A stretch of 64,000 bases of DNA from Podarcis raffonei (GCF_027172205.1 NC_070603.1:99547803-99611802), one strand, 5' to 3'. Shown: positions 1 to 11,609, counted from the first letter of the stretch. Notes: generated by a model not told the origin, from the sequence alone. Translations and numbers: made by a program.

Positions 1-149
1 TACAGAACATTGTTCGCAAAGACGTTCCTTTGTTAGGGCAGAAGTACATGTTACAAGAAACACAGCAGCCCTGTGACTGACCTTTATTAAGCCTGCAGGA
101 GAATCTTTGTGAATCTGGAAGAAGAATTCCTTTTTTACCATAGAGATTT

Positions 150-745
150 GATACAGACTTAAGGAGAGCCTGCTGGATCAGGCTAGAGACCCATCTAGTC
201 CAGCATCCTGTTCTCACATGCAGGAGCCAAGCACAACAGCACTCTACCTCTCTATGGTTTCCAGAAATTAGTATTCAGAAGGTTACTGACTAGAACAATG
301 GAGGCAAAGTATAGCCATCAGTAGGCACTGGTAGCCTTATGAATGTCTCCAATGCTCTTCTAGATCCATCAAGTTCATAGTCATCCTGTGGGAGCAAATT
401 CTATAGCTTATGCACAGCATGAAGAAGTAGTTTTGTACGTTTCTTGAACCTTTCAACATTTAGCTTCATTAGATGTCCACGAATTATAGTGTCATGTGAT
501 ACAGAGAAAAACTTTTCTCTATACACTTTCTCTACACCACTTATAATTTTATAAACTTCTATCATGCCACCTTTTAACTATACTAAAAAGTCCCAAACTT
601 CCTCATAGGGAAATTGCCCCATTCCCTTGATCATTCTGCTCTCTCTTTTCTGAACTTTTCCCAATGCCACCATCTCCTTTTTGAGGTGAAATGACTCAGA
701 CAGGAGACGCTATTCCAAATGTGGTTGCACCATAGAGTTCTAAAA
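150..745 (-). mobile_element. CR1-group LINE remnant, C-terminal pol region
   Basis: Read on the minus strand, the segment resembles the end of a CR1-type reverse transcriptase gene: an EVYKI-like start, then repeats of the form R-GHS-KLN, FFT-KLWNSLP and a final DKFM-like end. The plus-strand text (cctgctggatcaggctag, catctagtccagcatcctgt) is a very common squamate repeat. Heavily mutated and old. Confidence 0.6.
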
Positions 746-2612
746 GTTATGATATTAACATTTTTTTTAATTTTCAACTGCTTTCCTAACGATCCCTAGT
801 ACAGGATCTACCACATGCTGGGTCGACATCTTCCTCATCAAACCATCCCCTATGACCCCAAGATCTTGTTCCTCATCAGTCCCTGCCAGTTCAGACCCCA
901 TGAACTGGGATAGATCGGTACGAAAAGAAACTGAAAACCACTAGTTCCGTAAATTTCACTTTCTGGCGCTTAGAAGGTAACTCTGGTCCCCTTTAATATG
1001 CCACCGCTTTAGCCAACAATGCCACATGTTTGCAAATTGTTCTCTGAGACCATGAAGGCTAGGAACATAGCATTTAAAAGGGGGAAGAGACAAGCTGAAG
1101 AAAAACCCCTAGAGTGGGAACAGTGGTGAACAGACTTTGTTTGTTTGTTTTTAATACTCAACTTGTGATTAGTCCCATGATTTCAATAGAATTGTTCATG
1201 TGATGAAAGTTAAATGAATCTGAGAACTTTCTGAAACTTTCAGAGGTTCAACACAAGACTTGATATTGTTCAACAATGTTAATTACACAAGTGAATGGCT
1301 TCGATATAAAGTGCCCCACGTGCGAATGGAAAGCACTGCTGCTTGAACCTGGGGAGGTTGCCGACTCCTCTCCAGTTCCCCACACAGCATCACAACCATT
1401 GTGTGGAGTCCCAACAGACTTCAAAATGGCTTTTCATCAGAGTGAAGATCCCAGGCAGCGTACAGAACACAATGCTTTTTTTTTAAGCTCCAGTGCCCTT
1501 CAATTCCTCGCTGATCTTACAGGTGAGCCCAATGAAGATGGTAACATTGCAAACTCCGGCTTGCAAACTGGGAGCCAGCCTTCCTCCTCCCCAAGTGGAT
1601 ACAAATTTCTCAGCTTTCATCAAATGTAGCCATGGCTTAGGACTATATATCCTCAACAAAGCTCGCAATGGTTAACATTAGGTCCCCTAATGATTTGCAC
1701 ATCACTTCAAATGCTGCTTGTGAAAATAGCTTCAGGCAAATAGATTTGTTCTGCCTTGTTTAAAAACAAAGGCGGAGCAGATAGCACGCCATGCAAACAG
1801 TGACGTCCAACGGCAGAGTGCCTCTGTAATGAGGATCATGAAGAAGAAATGAAGGCAAGCACATCTATGCTATCTGCAAATGAAAGCTATTATTATCAGA
1901 CCGAAAATCAGTTTCTCCTCCACCCAGCACAGCACTCAAAGACAAACCAGCACCAGCTGGCATAAATCAGCGCAAAATTGCATCACTCGCGTTATGGCAC
2001 TTATTCACCATAGTTGTTTTTCTCCTGTATTATCTTACAGCAATACATACAAATTCTTTTTTTAAAAAAAATGAGGAGCCTTGCTGAGAAAATATACCAT
2101 AGCTGTGCATATTCATTTGTTTGCAGGTAGATATATAATGCCACATTATATGATGTTGGGGAGGGGGACACATGGCCAAAAGCCGGAAGTCAGGCAGAAA
2201 CTGTTGAACATTTCATGTGTATTTCAGGGAGCCAAGGAGAGGCAAACAGCATTTTGCTCTGAATCATCCATTTGCTCTGAATGAAGTATCGAATCAAATG
2301 TTTAATTTTCAAAAATAGTCATTAGACTCTTGGTTGTTTTAGGGCCTGTATTTGGTTATCATACCTAGATTAGTGAATTAGGCCTTGAAACCCCTGCACT
2401 GTGACTGGTTACTACTCAGTAGCTTCAATATACAATATGCTTGTATTTCCACGCTATAAGTAGGGGCAGACTTCTGTAATATTTCATAATACGGCGCACT
2501 GTGCAAAGCCAAAATTTGGTGCCCCCAAACGGATCTTCTCAATTTTGGGCCACTCGGCTCAGCACCCTGTGGAGGGGAACCGCCCACACCGCCCAAAATA
2601 CAGTGTTGCTAT
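746..2612. other. Stretch with no recognised feature
   Basis: No gene or repeat family recognised. An open frame of 117 codons at 1276-1629 has no family signature and overlaps frames on both strands, so it is not called. Confidence 0.5.
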
Positions 2613-2873
2613 AAGAGAGCCAGCGTGGTGTAGTGGTTAAGAGCGGGAGACTTGTAATCTGGTGAACCGGGTTCGTGTCTCCACTCCTCCACATGCAGCT
2701 GCTGGGTGACCTTGGGCTAGTCACACTTCTCTGAAGTCTCTCAGCCCCACTCACCTCACAAAGTGTTAGTTGTGGGGGAGGAAGGGAAAAGAGAATGTTA
2801 GCTGCTTTGAGACTCCTTCGGGTAGTGATAAAGGGGGATATCAAATCCAAACTTCTCCTCCTCTTATTCTTCT
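2613..2873 (+). mobile_element. tRNA-derived SINE with MIR-like core, copy 1
   Basis: The head gagccagcgtggtgtagtgg and the box B-like ggttcgtgtctcc are tRNA-derived. The middle (gctgggtgaccttgggctag) is the CORE-SINE/MIR motif. The 3' end gatatcaaatccaaac runs into CTT repeats. Full length, about 260 bp. Same family as the copies at 3934, 14299, 24905 and 35188. Confidence 0.85.
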
Positions 2874-3933
2874 AGCATTTGTGAAAGCTCTTTCTCTACA
2901 GTGAAGTGCTATGTTGTATTTTTGTTGTGAAGGTTGTCATTTCAGGCATCTCAACAATGGCCGTATGCCTACTTGCAGACATCGCTTCACTGCTTTGCTG
3001 TCACTGCTTCAGGAAACGTATCCTGAATGAGGACACCATTGCTCCACATTGCATTACTTTCAATGGGCTGAGCATTCAGAAGTGCATCCCAAAGTAAAGG
3101 AGAATGGGCCGAGTTGTTTCAATAAAAGGGTATGGGAACATAGGACGCTCCTATTACCCATTCATCATCTGTTCATTTTTTCTCTTAGAGAAAAACAAAT
3201 GAACAGAGTGTGGGGTAATGACAATCTTCCTGCTTCTTTCTTTCTTTGTGCGCTCTCTCCCCTGTCCCCCTCTTTTTCTTGTCCCCTCCCCAGGTGTTTC
3301 ACCTCATTGGCCCCAAATGGCAAACAAGCTTAGAAAATGTCAGCAACAGCTTTTGTCCCCTAATCCTAATTGTCATGCAGAGGCAGGGCAATTTCTGTTG
3401 GGATCACAACTACCACCCCATCAAAAACCTCCCCCACATGACAACTGGTCTTTGAAAAAGCTTCCTCGTGGTCATTTCGGGGGGAAGTCACTGATTAAAT
3501 GTTGTGCAAAATGTTGAATTCTCCTTACTTTGTGACGCTGCCTCTTGCACTTCAGAGTTTATGCTAAATGAGCATCGCAGCAGTACAGACCACTCTCTGT
3601 TTTTCCTGAACACTCCAAGTCTCATGGATTATTTGTTTGATTTCTATACCACCTTTCATCCAAGGATCACAGGGCTGTTTACAATATAAAAACTCAAAAA
3701 TACGTAACAGTAACAAACAAAAACAATATCCTGCACATACTTAAGTTTAAAAGACCATGGATTATTTAATTATCCAAAGGCCTGGCATAAGAGGAATGTT
3801 TTTGCCTGGAGCCTAAAGAGATGTAAGGAAGAAAGAAAAGACGTGATCTTGATTCCATAGCACACTAGCATAAACACTGACAACTGGGAAACACTGGCTT
3901 ACGAGTGCTTTACCAAAGGTGTCATGGGCTTTG
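2874..3933. other. Unassigned, with a short LINE tail near 3630-3760
   Basis: Mostly unrecognised. At about 3630-3760, tttctataccacctttcatc followed by aaggatcacagggc is the reverse complement of a LINE 3' end also seen at 14890-14990. Confidence 0.4.
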
Positions 3934-4185
3934 AAGAAGAAGAAGAAGAAGAGTTTGGATTTGATATCCCGCTTTATCACTACCCTAAGGAGTCTCAAAG
4001 TGGCTAACAATCTCCTTTCCATTCCTCCCCCACAACAAATACTCTGTGAGGTGAGTGGGGCTGAGAGACTTCAGAGAAGTGTGACTAGCCCAAGGTCACC
4101 CAGCAGCTGCATGTGGAGGAGCGGAGACATGAACCCAGTTCACCAGATTACAAGTCTACCGCTCTTAACCACTACACCACACTGG
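3934..4185 (-). mobile_element. tRNA-derived SINE with MIR-like core, copy 2
   Basis: Minus-strand copy of the family at 2613, starting with GAA repeats (the reverse of the CTT tail) and ending at ccactacaccacactgg. The first bases of the head are missing. It abuts the LINE zinc-finger fragment that follows. Confidence 0.85.
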
Positions 4186-4430
4186 TGAAGACACTCAAAT
4201 TCAGGACGCAAGGGAGAAACATGCTAAGACGCTTGGCAAATCCACACCGTGATCAACTCCCGCCTGGAAACCAATGTCCCCACTGTGGAAGGACGTGAGG
4301 ATCCAGAATTGGCCTCCACAGTCACTTACGGACTCATTGTTAAAACCGTGTTTATGGAAGACAATCTTACTCGGTTACAAGTGATCACCAAAGAAGAATA
4401 AGAAGAAGCAGCATGATGCTCTGGAGGAAG
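4186..4430 (+). mobile_element. LINE ORF C-terminal fragment with a C2H2-like finger
   Basis: Plus-strand translation gives RLANPHRDQLPPGNQCPHC, then a stop where a second Cys-type codon would be expected, then SRIGLHSHLRTHC. The CxxC...HxxxH layout with the IGLHSHLRTH signature is known from C-terminal ends of several vertebrate LINE polyproteins. A GAA-rich tail follows (aagaagaataagaagaagc). The clade cannot be set from so short a piece. Confidence 0.45.
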
Positions 4431-5452
4431 CGAGTTGTGACTCCAGGTACTCTATTCAACATCATCAATCAAATTCAGGAAACTTTTGCACACACCAAGA
4501 AGCCTCTACCAGTGCACTCACTGATTCCCTCTGCCTGCCCTGCCCTTTCCTGCTTAAAATGTGATCAGACCTAGGCAACAGGGGCAGGATTGTGGATGGG
4601 GGAAGGACTGACAAAGAGAGTCACGCACATAGAAATGTTGGTGCCCCTGGCCCAGCTGCTCTTTGCACTCTTGCTACAGCAGCATATCTGCACAGGGAAG
4701 CCTATTTTCAAGTGCAGATTCTGGTCACGGGTTCAGGGTCAATGTATCCAGGGTAAGAGGAAACACAAATAATCCATCCCCACTTTATATGTTCTACACA
4801 CGCAATAACCCTCTGTGGATATAACTGCATCATCCTGGATTTCTGGCTTCGGAACAGATTGCTGCATAGAATTGGAACAATCTCTTTAATCAAACATTAA
4901 CTCCACAGTGCCCTGTTGCATTACCAAGGTCTCTTAAATCTATATTAAAAAAAAATAATGCTTAAACCAGCTGTTTTTAGGTTCCCTGTGCTTCATATCA
5001 TATTGTCCTTAAACAGAACTATAACAATTTCTGTTTATCTTGCAGTTTATTGTTGGATACTAGATAGCACCTTTAAGAGGCCCGAAAGGGTGGCAGAAAT
5101 AATGAATGTTGCAATAAAAATGTTAAAAGGGGAAAAGTCAGAAGAAAGTGAACTGAATTTGTTGCAACCCTGAAAAAAACACACTTTGAACAAGATGAAA
5201 TGAACTTTGTAGACACAGTCTTGCAATGACATACCAGCACACACAGCGCTATAGAAAAACATAACACAGGTATTTGGAGAAAACTCATTCTTGCTGGTGC
5301 AAGCAATTAAATACAATCATAAACACACCCTGCGCTCCAAGGTAATATCATTTTGTGGTAAGAGCCACATGGCAAATGAACAATCCCATTTTCTTTAGGT
5401 TTTCCAAAAGCCTAAAGAAGAAAAGTAAAATTTGAAATCTGGATTTTTCTAA
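4431..5452. other. Stretch with no recognised feature
   Basis: AT-rich sequence without a repeat or coding signature that I recognise. Confidence 0.5.
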
Positions 5453-5975
5453 ACATGCTGAAAACCACCTTGCGCAACAGAGAAAGTAGAGACATCACCT
5501 TGCCAACAAAGGTCCGTATAGTAAAAGCTATGGTTTTCCCAGTAGTGATGTATGGAAGTGAGAGCTGGACCATCAAGAAGGCTGATCGTCGAAGAATTGA
5601 TGCTTTTGAATTATGGTGCTGGAGGAGACTCTTGAGAGTCCCATGGACTGCAAGAAGATCAAACCTATCCATTCTTAAGGAAATCAGCCCTGAGTGCTCA
5701 CTGGAAGGACAGATCGTGAAGCTGAGGCTCCAATACTTTGGCCACCTCATGAGAAGAGAAGACTCCCTGGAAAAGACCCTGATGTTGGGAAAGATGGAGG
5801 GCACAAGGAGAAGGGGACGACAGAGGACGAGATGGTTGGATAGTGTCTTTGAAGCTACAAACATGAGTTTGATCAAACTGCGGGAGGCAGTGGAGGACAG
5901 AAGTGCCTGGCGTGCTCTGGTCCATGGGGTCACGAAGAGTCGGACACGACTAAACGACTAAACAACAACAACAAA
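5453..5975 (+). mobile_element. BovB (RTE) LINE 3' end, copy 1
   Basis: An uninterrupted frame of 168 codons (5455-5961) encodes the C-terminus of the BovB reverse transcriptase protein: RDITLPTKVRIVKAMVFPVV, MYGSESWTIKKADRRRIDAF, LQYFGHLMRR, GRQRTRWLD, RSAWRALVHGVTKSRTRL. The tail is aaacgactaaacaacaacaa. It is 5'-truncated and looks young. BovB is shared by squamates and ruminants through horizontal transfer. Confidence 0.95.
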
Positions 5976-6639
5976 TTGCGATTCTTGAAATAAATTCAGA
6001 GCTTTATTAGCCGAAAATAATACTTTTCAAAAGAATACCTAACCCTTTCAATATTTTCAAAGGTAGGCAAGATGACATAGTAGTTAATTCGTGTAAGATT
6101 TTAGTGGTACAAAATGTTTTTTACAAAGCCTTCTCACTGTGTTTCTATGAAGTGGCATAGTATCAGTCCCATTTTTCAGATGAAGAACAGAGGCTGAAAT
6201 GTAACTTGGGTACACTGTCCTATGAGACCACACCCTGGCCCTTGACACATATCAATGACATCAACTAATCATTTACATTGCAAACTGAGAATTTTGCAGT
6301 TTTGCACAACAGCAAAATCTATGCCCAAAATACAGTGATTCTTTTGAGAGCATTATTGAAAAGGAACTCAGTTAGGTACCAGTCCCGGACATCCTTGCTT
6401 ATTGCTCAGAACAAAGAATGGGGATTCAGCCTGGGCTGGATGGGGTAACACTCCCCCTGTATACACAGGTTTGCATTTTGGACATACTCCTGAACTCAGC
6501 CCTGAACATGGATGGATGGCCAGGTCTCTGCAATGGCCAGGAGTGCATTTGCACAGTTAAAGTGTGCTAGCTGCATTCTTGGAGATGTCTGATTTGGCCA
6601 CAGTGACATGTTCCATTCCCCCTTTTGTTTAATGTAACG
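5976..6639. other. Stretch with no recognised feature
   Basis: No gene or repeat identified. Confidence 0.45.
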
Positions 6640-7290
6640 GGCTCTACACTTTGAAAAGCGTTCAGAAACTTCGGCTAGCTCAAAGAGCAGCAGCCAGACT
6701 GCTGACCAGGGCTGGTTATAGGGAGCACATGACTCCCTCATTAGAACAGGCTACTGGTCTGTTTCCAGGAACAATTCAAAGTGCCTGGAACTTTGACCTA
6801 TAAAGCCCTACACAGCTAAGGTCCATGCTATCTGAAAGACTGTACTCTCTTATCTGAACCTGCCCGGGTTTTCGGGTCTTCAGGGGACGCCCTTCTCTTG
6901 GTCCCACCACCCTCACAGTCAAGCTTGGTAGGGGTGTCAGAAAGGGCCTTTGGAATTTGCAACTCCCTCCCTAGAGAAGCCAGACTGGCTCCCTCCTTGT
7001 TCTTCATCCACCTGCAAGTGAAGACTTTCTGGTTCCAGCAGGCTTGTTGGGATTGGCTGCTTTTAGTTAAAAGGGTGGTGCCATGCTGTTTTTATTGTAA
7101 TTATTTGTATGTTTTAAACAGATTTTATATACGTAGATAGTTTCAATTCTATCAATGTTTACTTGTTTTTAAATTATTGATTTGTCTGTGTTTTTAGCTG
7201 TGTTCTTTTTTATCTGTTAGCCACCTTGAATCCCATCAGGGGGAAAAGGCGAGGTATAAATAAATACATACCGTATATAATGATAATAAT
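6640..7290 (+). mobile_element. L2/CR1-group LINE 3' end
   Basis: Broken translations recall the L2 C-terminus (KLRLAQRAAARLL, then a LWNSLP-like segment, then F-FQQACW). The 3'UTR includes ccaccttgaatcccatcagg and ggcgaggtataaataaatac, the usual end of these elements in squamates. Several frame breaks. Confidence 0.6.
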
Positions 7291-7858
7291 TGCTCTTCTG
7301 ATTTTTTTAAACTTTTTTAACAGATAATTTTAACTTCACTGAATTTCTGCGTTATTTCATATTGTGAATCACTTTGTTATTGCTGCAATGAAAATCGGTA
7401 CGTATTTAAAAATAAAATGAAGTAATTAATACAAAGCACATTTGACCTCAGTAGTGCCTTGCAAACAATTCCTCTTGCATTTATATGAAACTGCTCTTCA
7501 GTACCTATTGTGTTATATTCTCAACAACTTAATTTCCCCATTTTTTAATTACTGCATGGCCTTCAGTAAAGTTCAAAAACTTATCACCCCTACCAACACA
7601 GAATCCCATCTGATTACTTAAGGACAGCTCTGAGTAATTTGACTATGATTATGTGGTTGTTTTCTATGTTTCTCAAAATATGTCCCAATGTGAAGAGTAA
7701 CACAGATTAATCACGAGTACTAGTAAATTCACACACCAATTACGAGCATTTTCCCCCCTGAAGTAATTCCAACAGCCCCTTGTTCTCAAGTTAATATGGA
7801 GTTGATAAACCTTCCATTCCCAAGTCAAATCAAAGCATTTTGTTCTGGTTTTACTCAC

Positions 7859-8121
7859 CTCCGCCATAGGTAGCAGCCAACATAATTGAAGACACCCATG
7901 CAATCTCACTGTATGATGTGCCAAAGAAATCTTGGATTTCTTTGAAGAAGATTGCTATGCCTTTGGGGAAAGCATATGAAAATCCAATGGATATGAATGC
8001 TCCAAAGACCACTGCCCATCCCCATCCTCCATCTGGAGGGGTATAGGCTTGGCTTGTGTCTGCTGGAAGTGGCATGTCAACGTTAAGTTAATTCCCTGTA
8101 ATTCCCTTTTTTCTGGAAGCC
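7859..8121 (-). CDS. Monocarboxylate transporter (SLC16A family), first coding exon A; coding 7859-8075
   Basis: The exon encodes the N-terminus of a proton-linked monocarboxylate transporter: 72 codons plus one base from the ATG at 8075. It carries the family signature DGGWGW (residues 15-20), then transmembrane helix 1 ([18 protein letters not shown]) with the conserved lysine at position 38, as in MCT1. It ends in [12 protein letters not shown] good acceptor (tttgttttccag) gives a 46-nt leader, and the donor is GGAG|gtgagt. The sequence is closest by eye to MCT1/MCT2 (SLC16A1/SLC16A7), but the paralogue cannot be fixed from one exon. The remaining exons must lie left of the window, since no MCT-like frame occurs in 1-7850. 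Confidence 0.88.
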
Positions 8122-8228
8122 CTGGAAAACAAAGTGCACACTCACAGTCTCTTATCAGATTCCCACATATAGTTAACTCAACTCTCACACACATTATTAC
8201 CCAATCTCCCTTTCTCATTCATCTTGGT

Positions 8229-8264
8229 CTTATTATTATTATTATTATTATTAAATAAATAAAT
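8229..8264. repeat. (TTA)n microsatellite
   Basis: Eight TTA units followed by AAAT repeats. Probably the tail of an L2-type LINE on the minus strand, upstream of MCT exon A. Confidence 0.7.
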
Positions 8265-8499
8265 CAAGAGGCACAACAGGTATTTCTGGAAATCTTATCT
8301 TAGGAAACGTTTACCTGCCTATGCTTGTCAGGCTTCTTTCGCTGGAGTTTGTTGACAAACATGGATGGGGTGGGATCTCACTGTTACCTCTTTCCACAAT
8401 ACAGTCAACACCCACATAATCAAACTGATGAGTATGATTTCTAAGAAAATGAATTATTTATATGTGGGTTGATGTGTTACAATCTTGGTAATGTTATTG

Positions 8500-8945
8500 C
8501 TTTTTTAATGTTATTTACTCCCAAAGGAGCCCAGGGTGGCAAACACAAATAATATTAAAAAAAAAAAAATCTGCAATACTTACAAACTCTGAAAGAAGCT
8601 TCTACAGTCATACCTCAGATCTCACACGCCTTGACTCCTGAACAAATCAGCTCCTGAACGATCAAATCCCAGAAGTGTTCTGGTTTTTGAACGATTTTCA
8701 GACGCCAAACGTCCGGCGTGGCTTCCGATTGGCTGCAGGGCTGTGCTTTGGTTTTCAAATGGTTTCAGGAGTTGAACAGACTCCCAGAACACATTCTGTT
8801 AGAGAACCAAGGTACGGCTGTATTTTAAAAGCTTGTTGGAAGAAGGTCTTCACTACATGCTGAAAAAACAACTTAGATGGCGCCTGTCTAATATTTAATG
8901 GGAGGGAATCCCAAAGAGTAGATGCCACAACGCTAAAGGCCTAAT
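8500..8945 (-). mobile_element. L2-type LINE fragment (minus) carrying a nested Tigger-like element
   Basis: The left part (ctcccaaaggagcccagggt) and the right part (cctgtctaatatttaatggg, gggaatcccaaagagtag) are 3'UTR and C-terminal parts of one LINE read on the minus strand, split by the short element at 8605-8820. A second fragment of the same piece lies at about 17655-17710. Confidence 0.5.
8605..8820. mobile_element. Tigger/mariner-like short element with TA duplication
   Basis: Begins cagtcatacctcag and ends accaaggtacggctg, with a TA on each side (8603-8604, 8821-8822). Its interior (cttccgattggctgcaggg) matches the element at 37662-37841, so the two are one subfamily. Confidence 0.7.
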
Positions 8946-9049
8946 TTATATATAGTGCAAAACAGAACTCCCGCTCTTGTTCTTATTATGTATTTGGTGT
9001 TCTGTTTTGTACTTTTATGCTGTGATCCAGTCTGAGCCATAAATGGGCT

Positions 9050-9440
9050 GAGTATCTTTAAGGACTGCCTGCCCTACTTTGAGGCTGTCCAACCATTAAG
9101 GACCTCATTGGGTTCTGGGTGCTTCCAACTGGGTAGCTAATGGAGAGAGGCACCTTTTCTATGATGGCACCTCATCTGTGGAAATCCATCTTTGTAAAAT
9201 CTACTTGGACTCTATTCAGGCACCATGTTTTTGGGTTTTGTTTTTTTAAAAATGTTATATACCTAGGGCTTTAATTGTGTTTTTTAAAATGAAGTTTCCT
9301 CTTCTTTTTAATCTGCTGATGACTATTGTATTGGATGATTTAGTACTGGTTTTTGTATACTGTTACTGATTTTAAAAGAAACAGTAGCAAGCCACCTCAA
9401 AAGCTACTGTTGGTAGGCAAGATATAAATATTTAAAGCAA
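9050..9440 (+). mobile_element. L2-type LINE 3' end
   Basis: A degraded C-terminal frame (MMAPHLWKSIF-like), then T-rich 3'UTR and agccacctcaaaagctactg, ggcaagatataaatatttaa. Old. Confidence 0.5.
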
Positions 9441-10045
9441 ATTTCAAACTCTACTTTGAACTTAAGCTAATGGCAAAATCGGGGTTGATTTGAGTACCTT
9501 CGGATTTCTTTTTTTTGTTGTTGTTTTTGTTTTTGTACCCATAAAGCCCATAGAAGTTAATTCTAGATTCCTGCAGGCAACTTACTCGCTGGCTTGCATT
9601 TTCTATATGAGCATCAAGGTTGTTGTTGTTTTTTTAAAAATCCCTTTACAGTAATTAACTTCAGAGGCGGTTATTACTTAAGACCAGAAGCCATGTTAAA
9701 ACCAGTTCTTTGTCTCTAGGATCTCTTCTTGAACAAAGGTAGCCGACTAAAGCTGTAAACTGAGGCAGGAATCTGATACAATTTATTCAGCTTTTCCCAA
9801 GCGTTGCTTCCACTGCTTTTTGTTTTCTCACACACTCATGGCATATGTCAACCAGAGGAAGGCCTCATATGATTTTATTCTACTAAATACATTAAGCCAA
9901 CCATGTTATTTCTGGCCCTGTGTCCTGAGCTGCCATTGTTTGGGAAGGAGACCAATACACAAATCTTCTCCGCAAGGAATGCAGATGCATACAGAAAATA
10001 CCTTGCACAGCACATTTACGTAGGACATGGTCCCTTCACATGTGA

Positions 10046-10048
<3 letters not shown>
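9441..10048. other. Stretch with no recognised feature
   Basis: T-rich runs near 9510 and 9620; no gene or repeat identified. Confidence 0.4.
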
Positions 10049-10093
<45 letters not shown>

Positions 10094-10330
10094 TTATTAT
10101 TTATACCCCGCCCATCTGGCTGAGTTTCCCCAGCCACTCTGGGCGGCTCCCAATCAGTGTTAAAAACAGTACAGCGTTACATATTAAAAACTTCCCTGAA
10201 CAGGGCTGCCTTAAGATGTCTTCTGAATGTCAGGTAATTATTTATCTCTTTGACATCTGATGGGAGGGCGTTCCACAGGGCGGGCGCCACTACCGAGAAG
10301 GCCCTATGTCTGGTTCCCTGTAGCCTCACG
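10049..10330 (-). mobile_element. L2/CR1-group LINE 3' end with (TAA)n tail
   Basis: The minus-strand frame reads GTRHRAFSVVAPALWNALPS and FRRHLKAALFREVFNM, the L2-type C-terminus. The tail is a (TAA/TTA) microsatellite at 10049-10092 next to taccccgcccatctggctga, the standard end of this family. It looks fairly young. Confidence 0.8.
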
Positions 10331-10739
10331 TACAAAATACGTACAAAATGCATGTGTGCGTTTTCTCTGTATTTTAGACTTGTATGAAGCAGCGTGCAGA
10401 TTGCACAGTTAAAGCACACACATATTACCGTGCTGCATCTCACAGAATAGGCAAGCTGCACATCACTGTGCTTTCATACCTCAGAAAAACTGCCCCAAAT
10501 GGCATAATATGTCCTTTTGTGGTGTTGATGTAGAATATACACAAAGAGCGGATATACACAATTCAGGCAGGGGAAGCGAGTGACCTCCTTTAACACGTGA
10601 CTGCCCTTAACATGATGTGTGCATACTGTCAATTTAAGCTCAAAGTTATCTATATCTTGCAGGAATGCTGGGCAGTAAATGAGTCACACAGCTGGCCACC
10701 AAAATTTTCAACATTTCAAATGCAAGAGGGGGGTTGGAG
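10331..10739. other. Stretch with no recognised feature
   Basis: No repeat or coding signature recognised; part of the first MCT intron or its flank. Confidence 0.4.
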
Positions 10740-10800
10740 GGCCTTGTAAGCGTCTGCGCAGGATTCCTGCTTCTACACGCACCGGGCCAGCAACAGCTGC

Positions 10801-10840
10801 TACGTATACGCATACGCGCATACGCGTATACGTATACGCA
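10801..10840. repeat. 40-bp strictly alternating pyrimidine-purine tract
   Basis: Twenty consecutive TA, CG or CA steps with no break, at the edge of the MCT CpG island, followed by a (GC)n run at 10888-10898 and (GA)n. Such tracts readily adopt left-handed Z-DNA under negative supercoiling, as behind a transcribing polymerase. Confidence 0.75.
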
Positions 10841-11123
10841 AAAATAATAATTTCTCAAGCTTCCCCGATATCCGAGGAGGATAAATAGCGCGCGCGCGAG
10901 AGAGAGAGACGCCCTCCCCACCAGGCACACGAAAGCAGACACGCTGGCATACGGCGCGCACGCACCACCGTCCACGATGCACGCGAGCGCACTCCTCGAA
11001 GTTGCCCTCTTTGCTACCCAAACTCCCGAAGAAGTTTGGCGCGCTTTCTCCGTCCGGGGCTCAGCGCCTTCGCCTGCGAGCGCGCGTAGCCCCCGGAGCC
11101 TGGGGCGGCGCTGCTCTTCTTAC

Positions 11124-11500
11124 CTTGTGCTCCCTCCGGGTCGCCCGGTGTCAGCCCCCGAGTGCACGCGGCACCTCGGAGCAGCCTCGCGGGAGGGAAG
11201 CGAGGAGGAGCCAGGGCGGGAAGCCACGGGGAGGCGTGGTGCCCGTGTTTGAGGGGGGGGAGCGGGTCTTCCCCCTCCGCCGGGCCGGAAAGGCGCCTCG
11301 GAGCGAAAGCCTGGCTTCGGGGTCGCGCGCAGCCTCGGCCCCTTTTCCTCGCTCGCTCGGGCGGGATTCCTGTCAGAGCATAAACCTGAGCGGGGATCCC
11401 GCACCCCGAACCTGCCTGTGGAAGTGGCTCGTCGTGGCTTCCAGCGCTGCCCTTTGGCCTCGAGAGGAAAAGTACAGAAAGGGAGGCGCTTCGTGGTATA
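11124..11500 (-). other. Candidate noncoding first exon of the MCT gene
   Basis: Only the 3' boundary is seen: a donor CAAG|gtaagaag on the minus strand at 11124/11123 inside the CpG island. The 5' limit is a guess from island extent. The next acceptor in the same direction with coding support is at 8121. Confidence 0.4.
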
Positions 11501-11609
11501 GCTTTCAAACCGTGGCAGCTTCTCCCGCGCAGGCATTCCCTGATAGTTAACCCGCACTATATTGTGAGGCTTTGGCAGGTTCTAACTAAAGGTGCAGGAG
11601 CCCTGTCCT

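Larger units (their letters stand above)
10740..11540 (-). promoter_or_regulatory. CpG island, probable promoter of MCT exon A transcript
   Basis: This GC- and CpG-rich block lies between the two MCT exons. On the minus strand it contains a strong 5' splice site (CACAAG|gtaagaag, exon end at 11124), suggesting a noncoding first exon of roughly 11124-11500 that could splice to the acceptor at 8121. It lies downstream of exon B on the minus strand, so it cannot drive exon B. On the plus strand, ggataaatag near 10879 resembles a TATA box, so divergent transcription is possible. Long open frames here reflect GC content. Confidence 0.65.

Noticed and set aside
1276-1629. 117-codon open frame as a gene
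   Set aside because: No conserved motif, no splice context, overlapping frames on the other strand.
5412-5933. Antisense 173-codon frame over BovB
   Set aside because: Shadow of the BovB coding frame. The same antisense frame recurs over the copy at 20591, which is expected from sequence identity, not function.
11002-11550. Long open frames on both strands around 11 kb (up to 182 codons)
   Set aside because: They lie in a CpG island with overlapping frames on both strands and arginine/proline-rich translations, as high GC produces by chance. No family signature.
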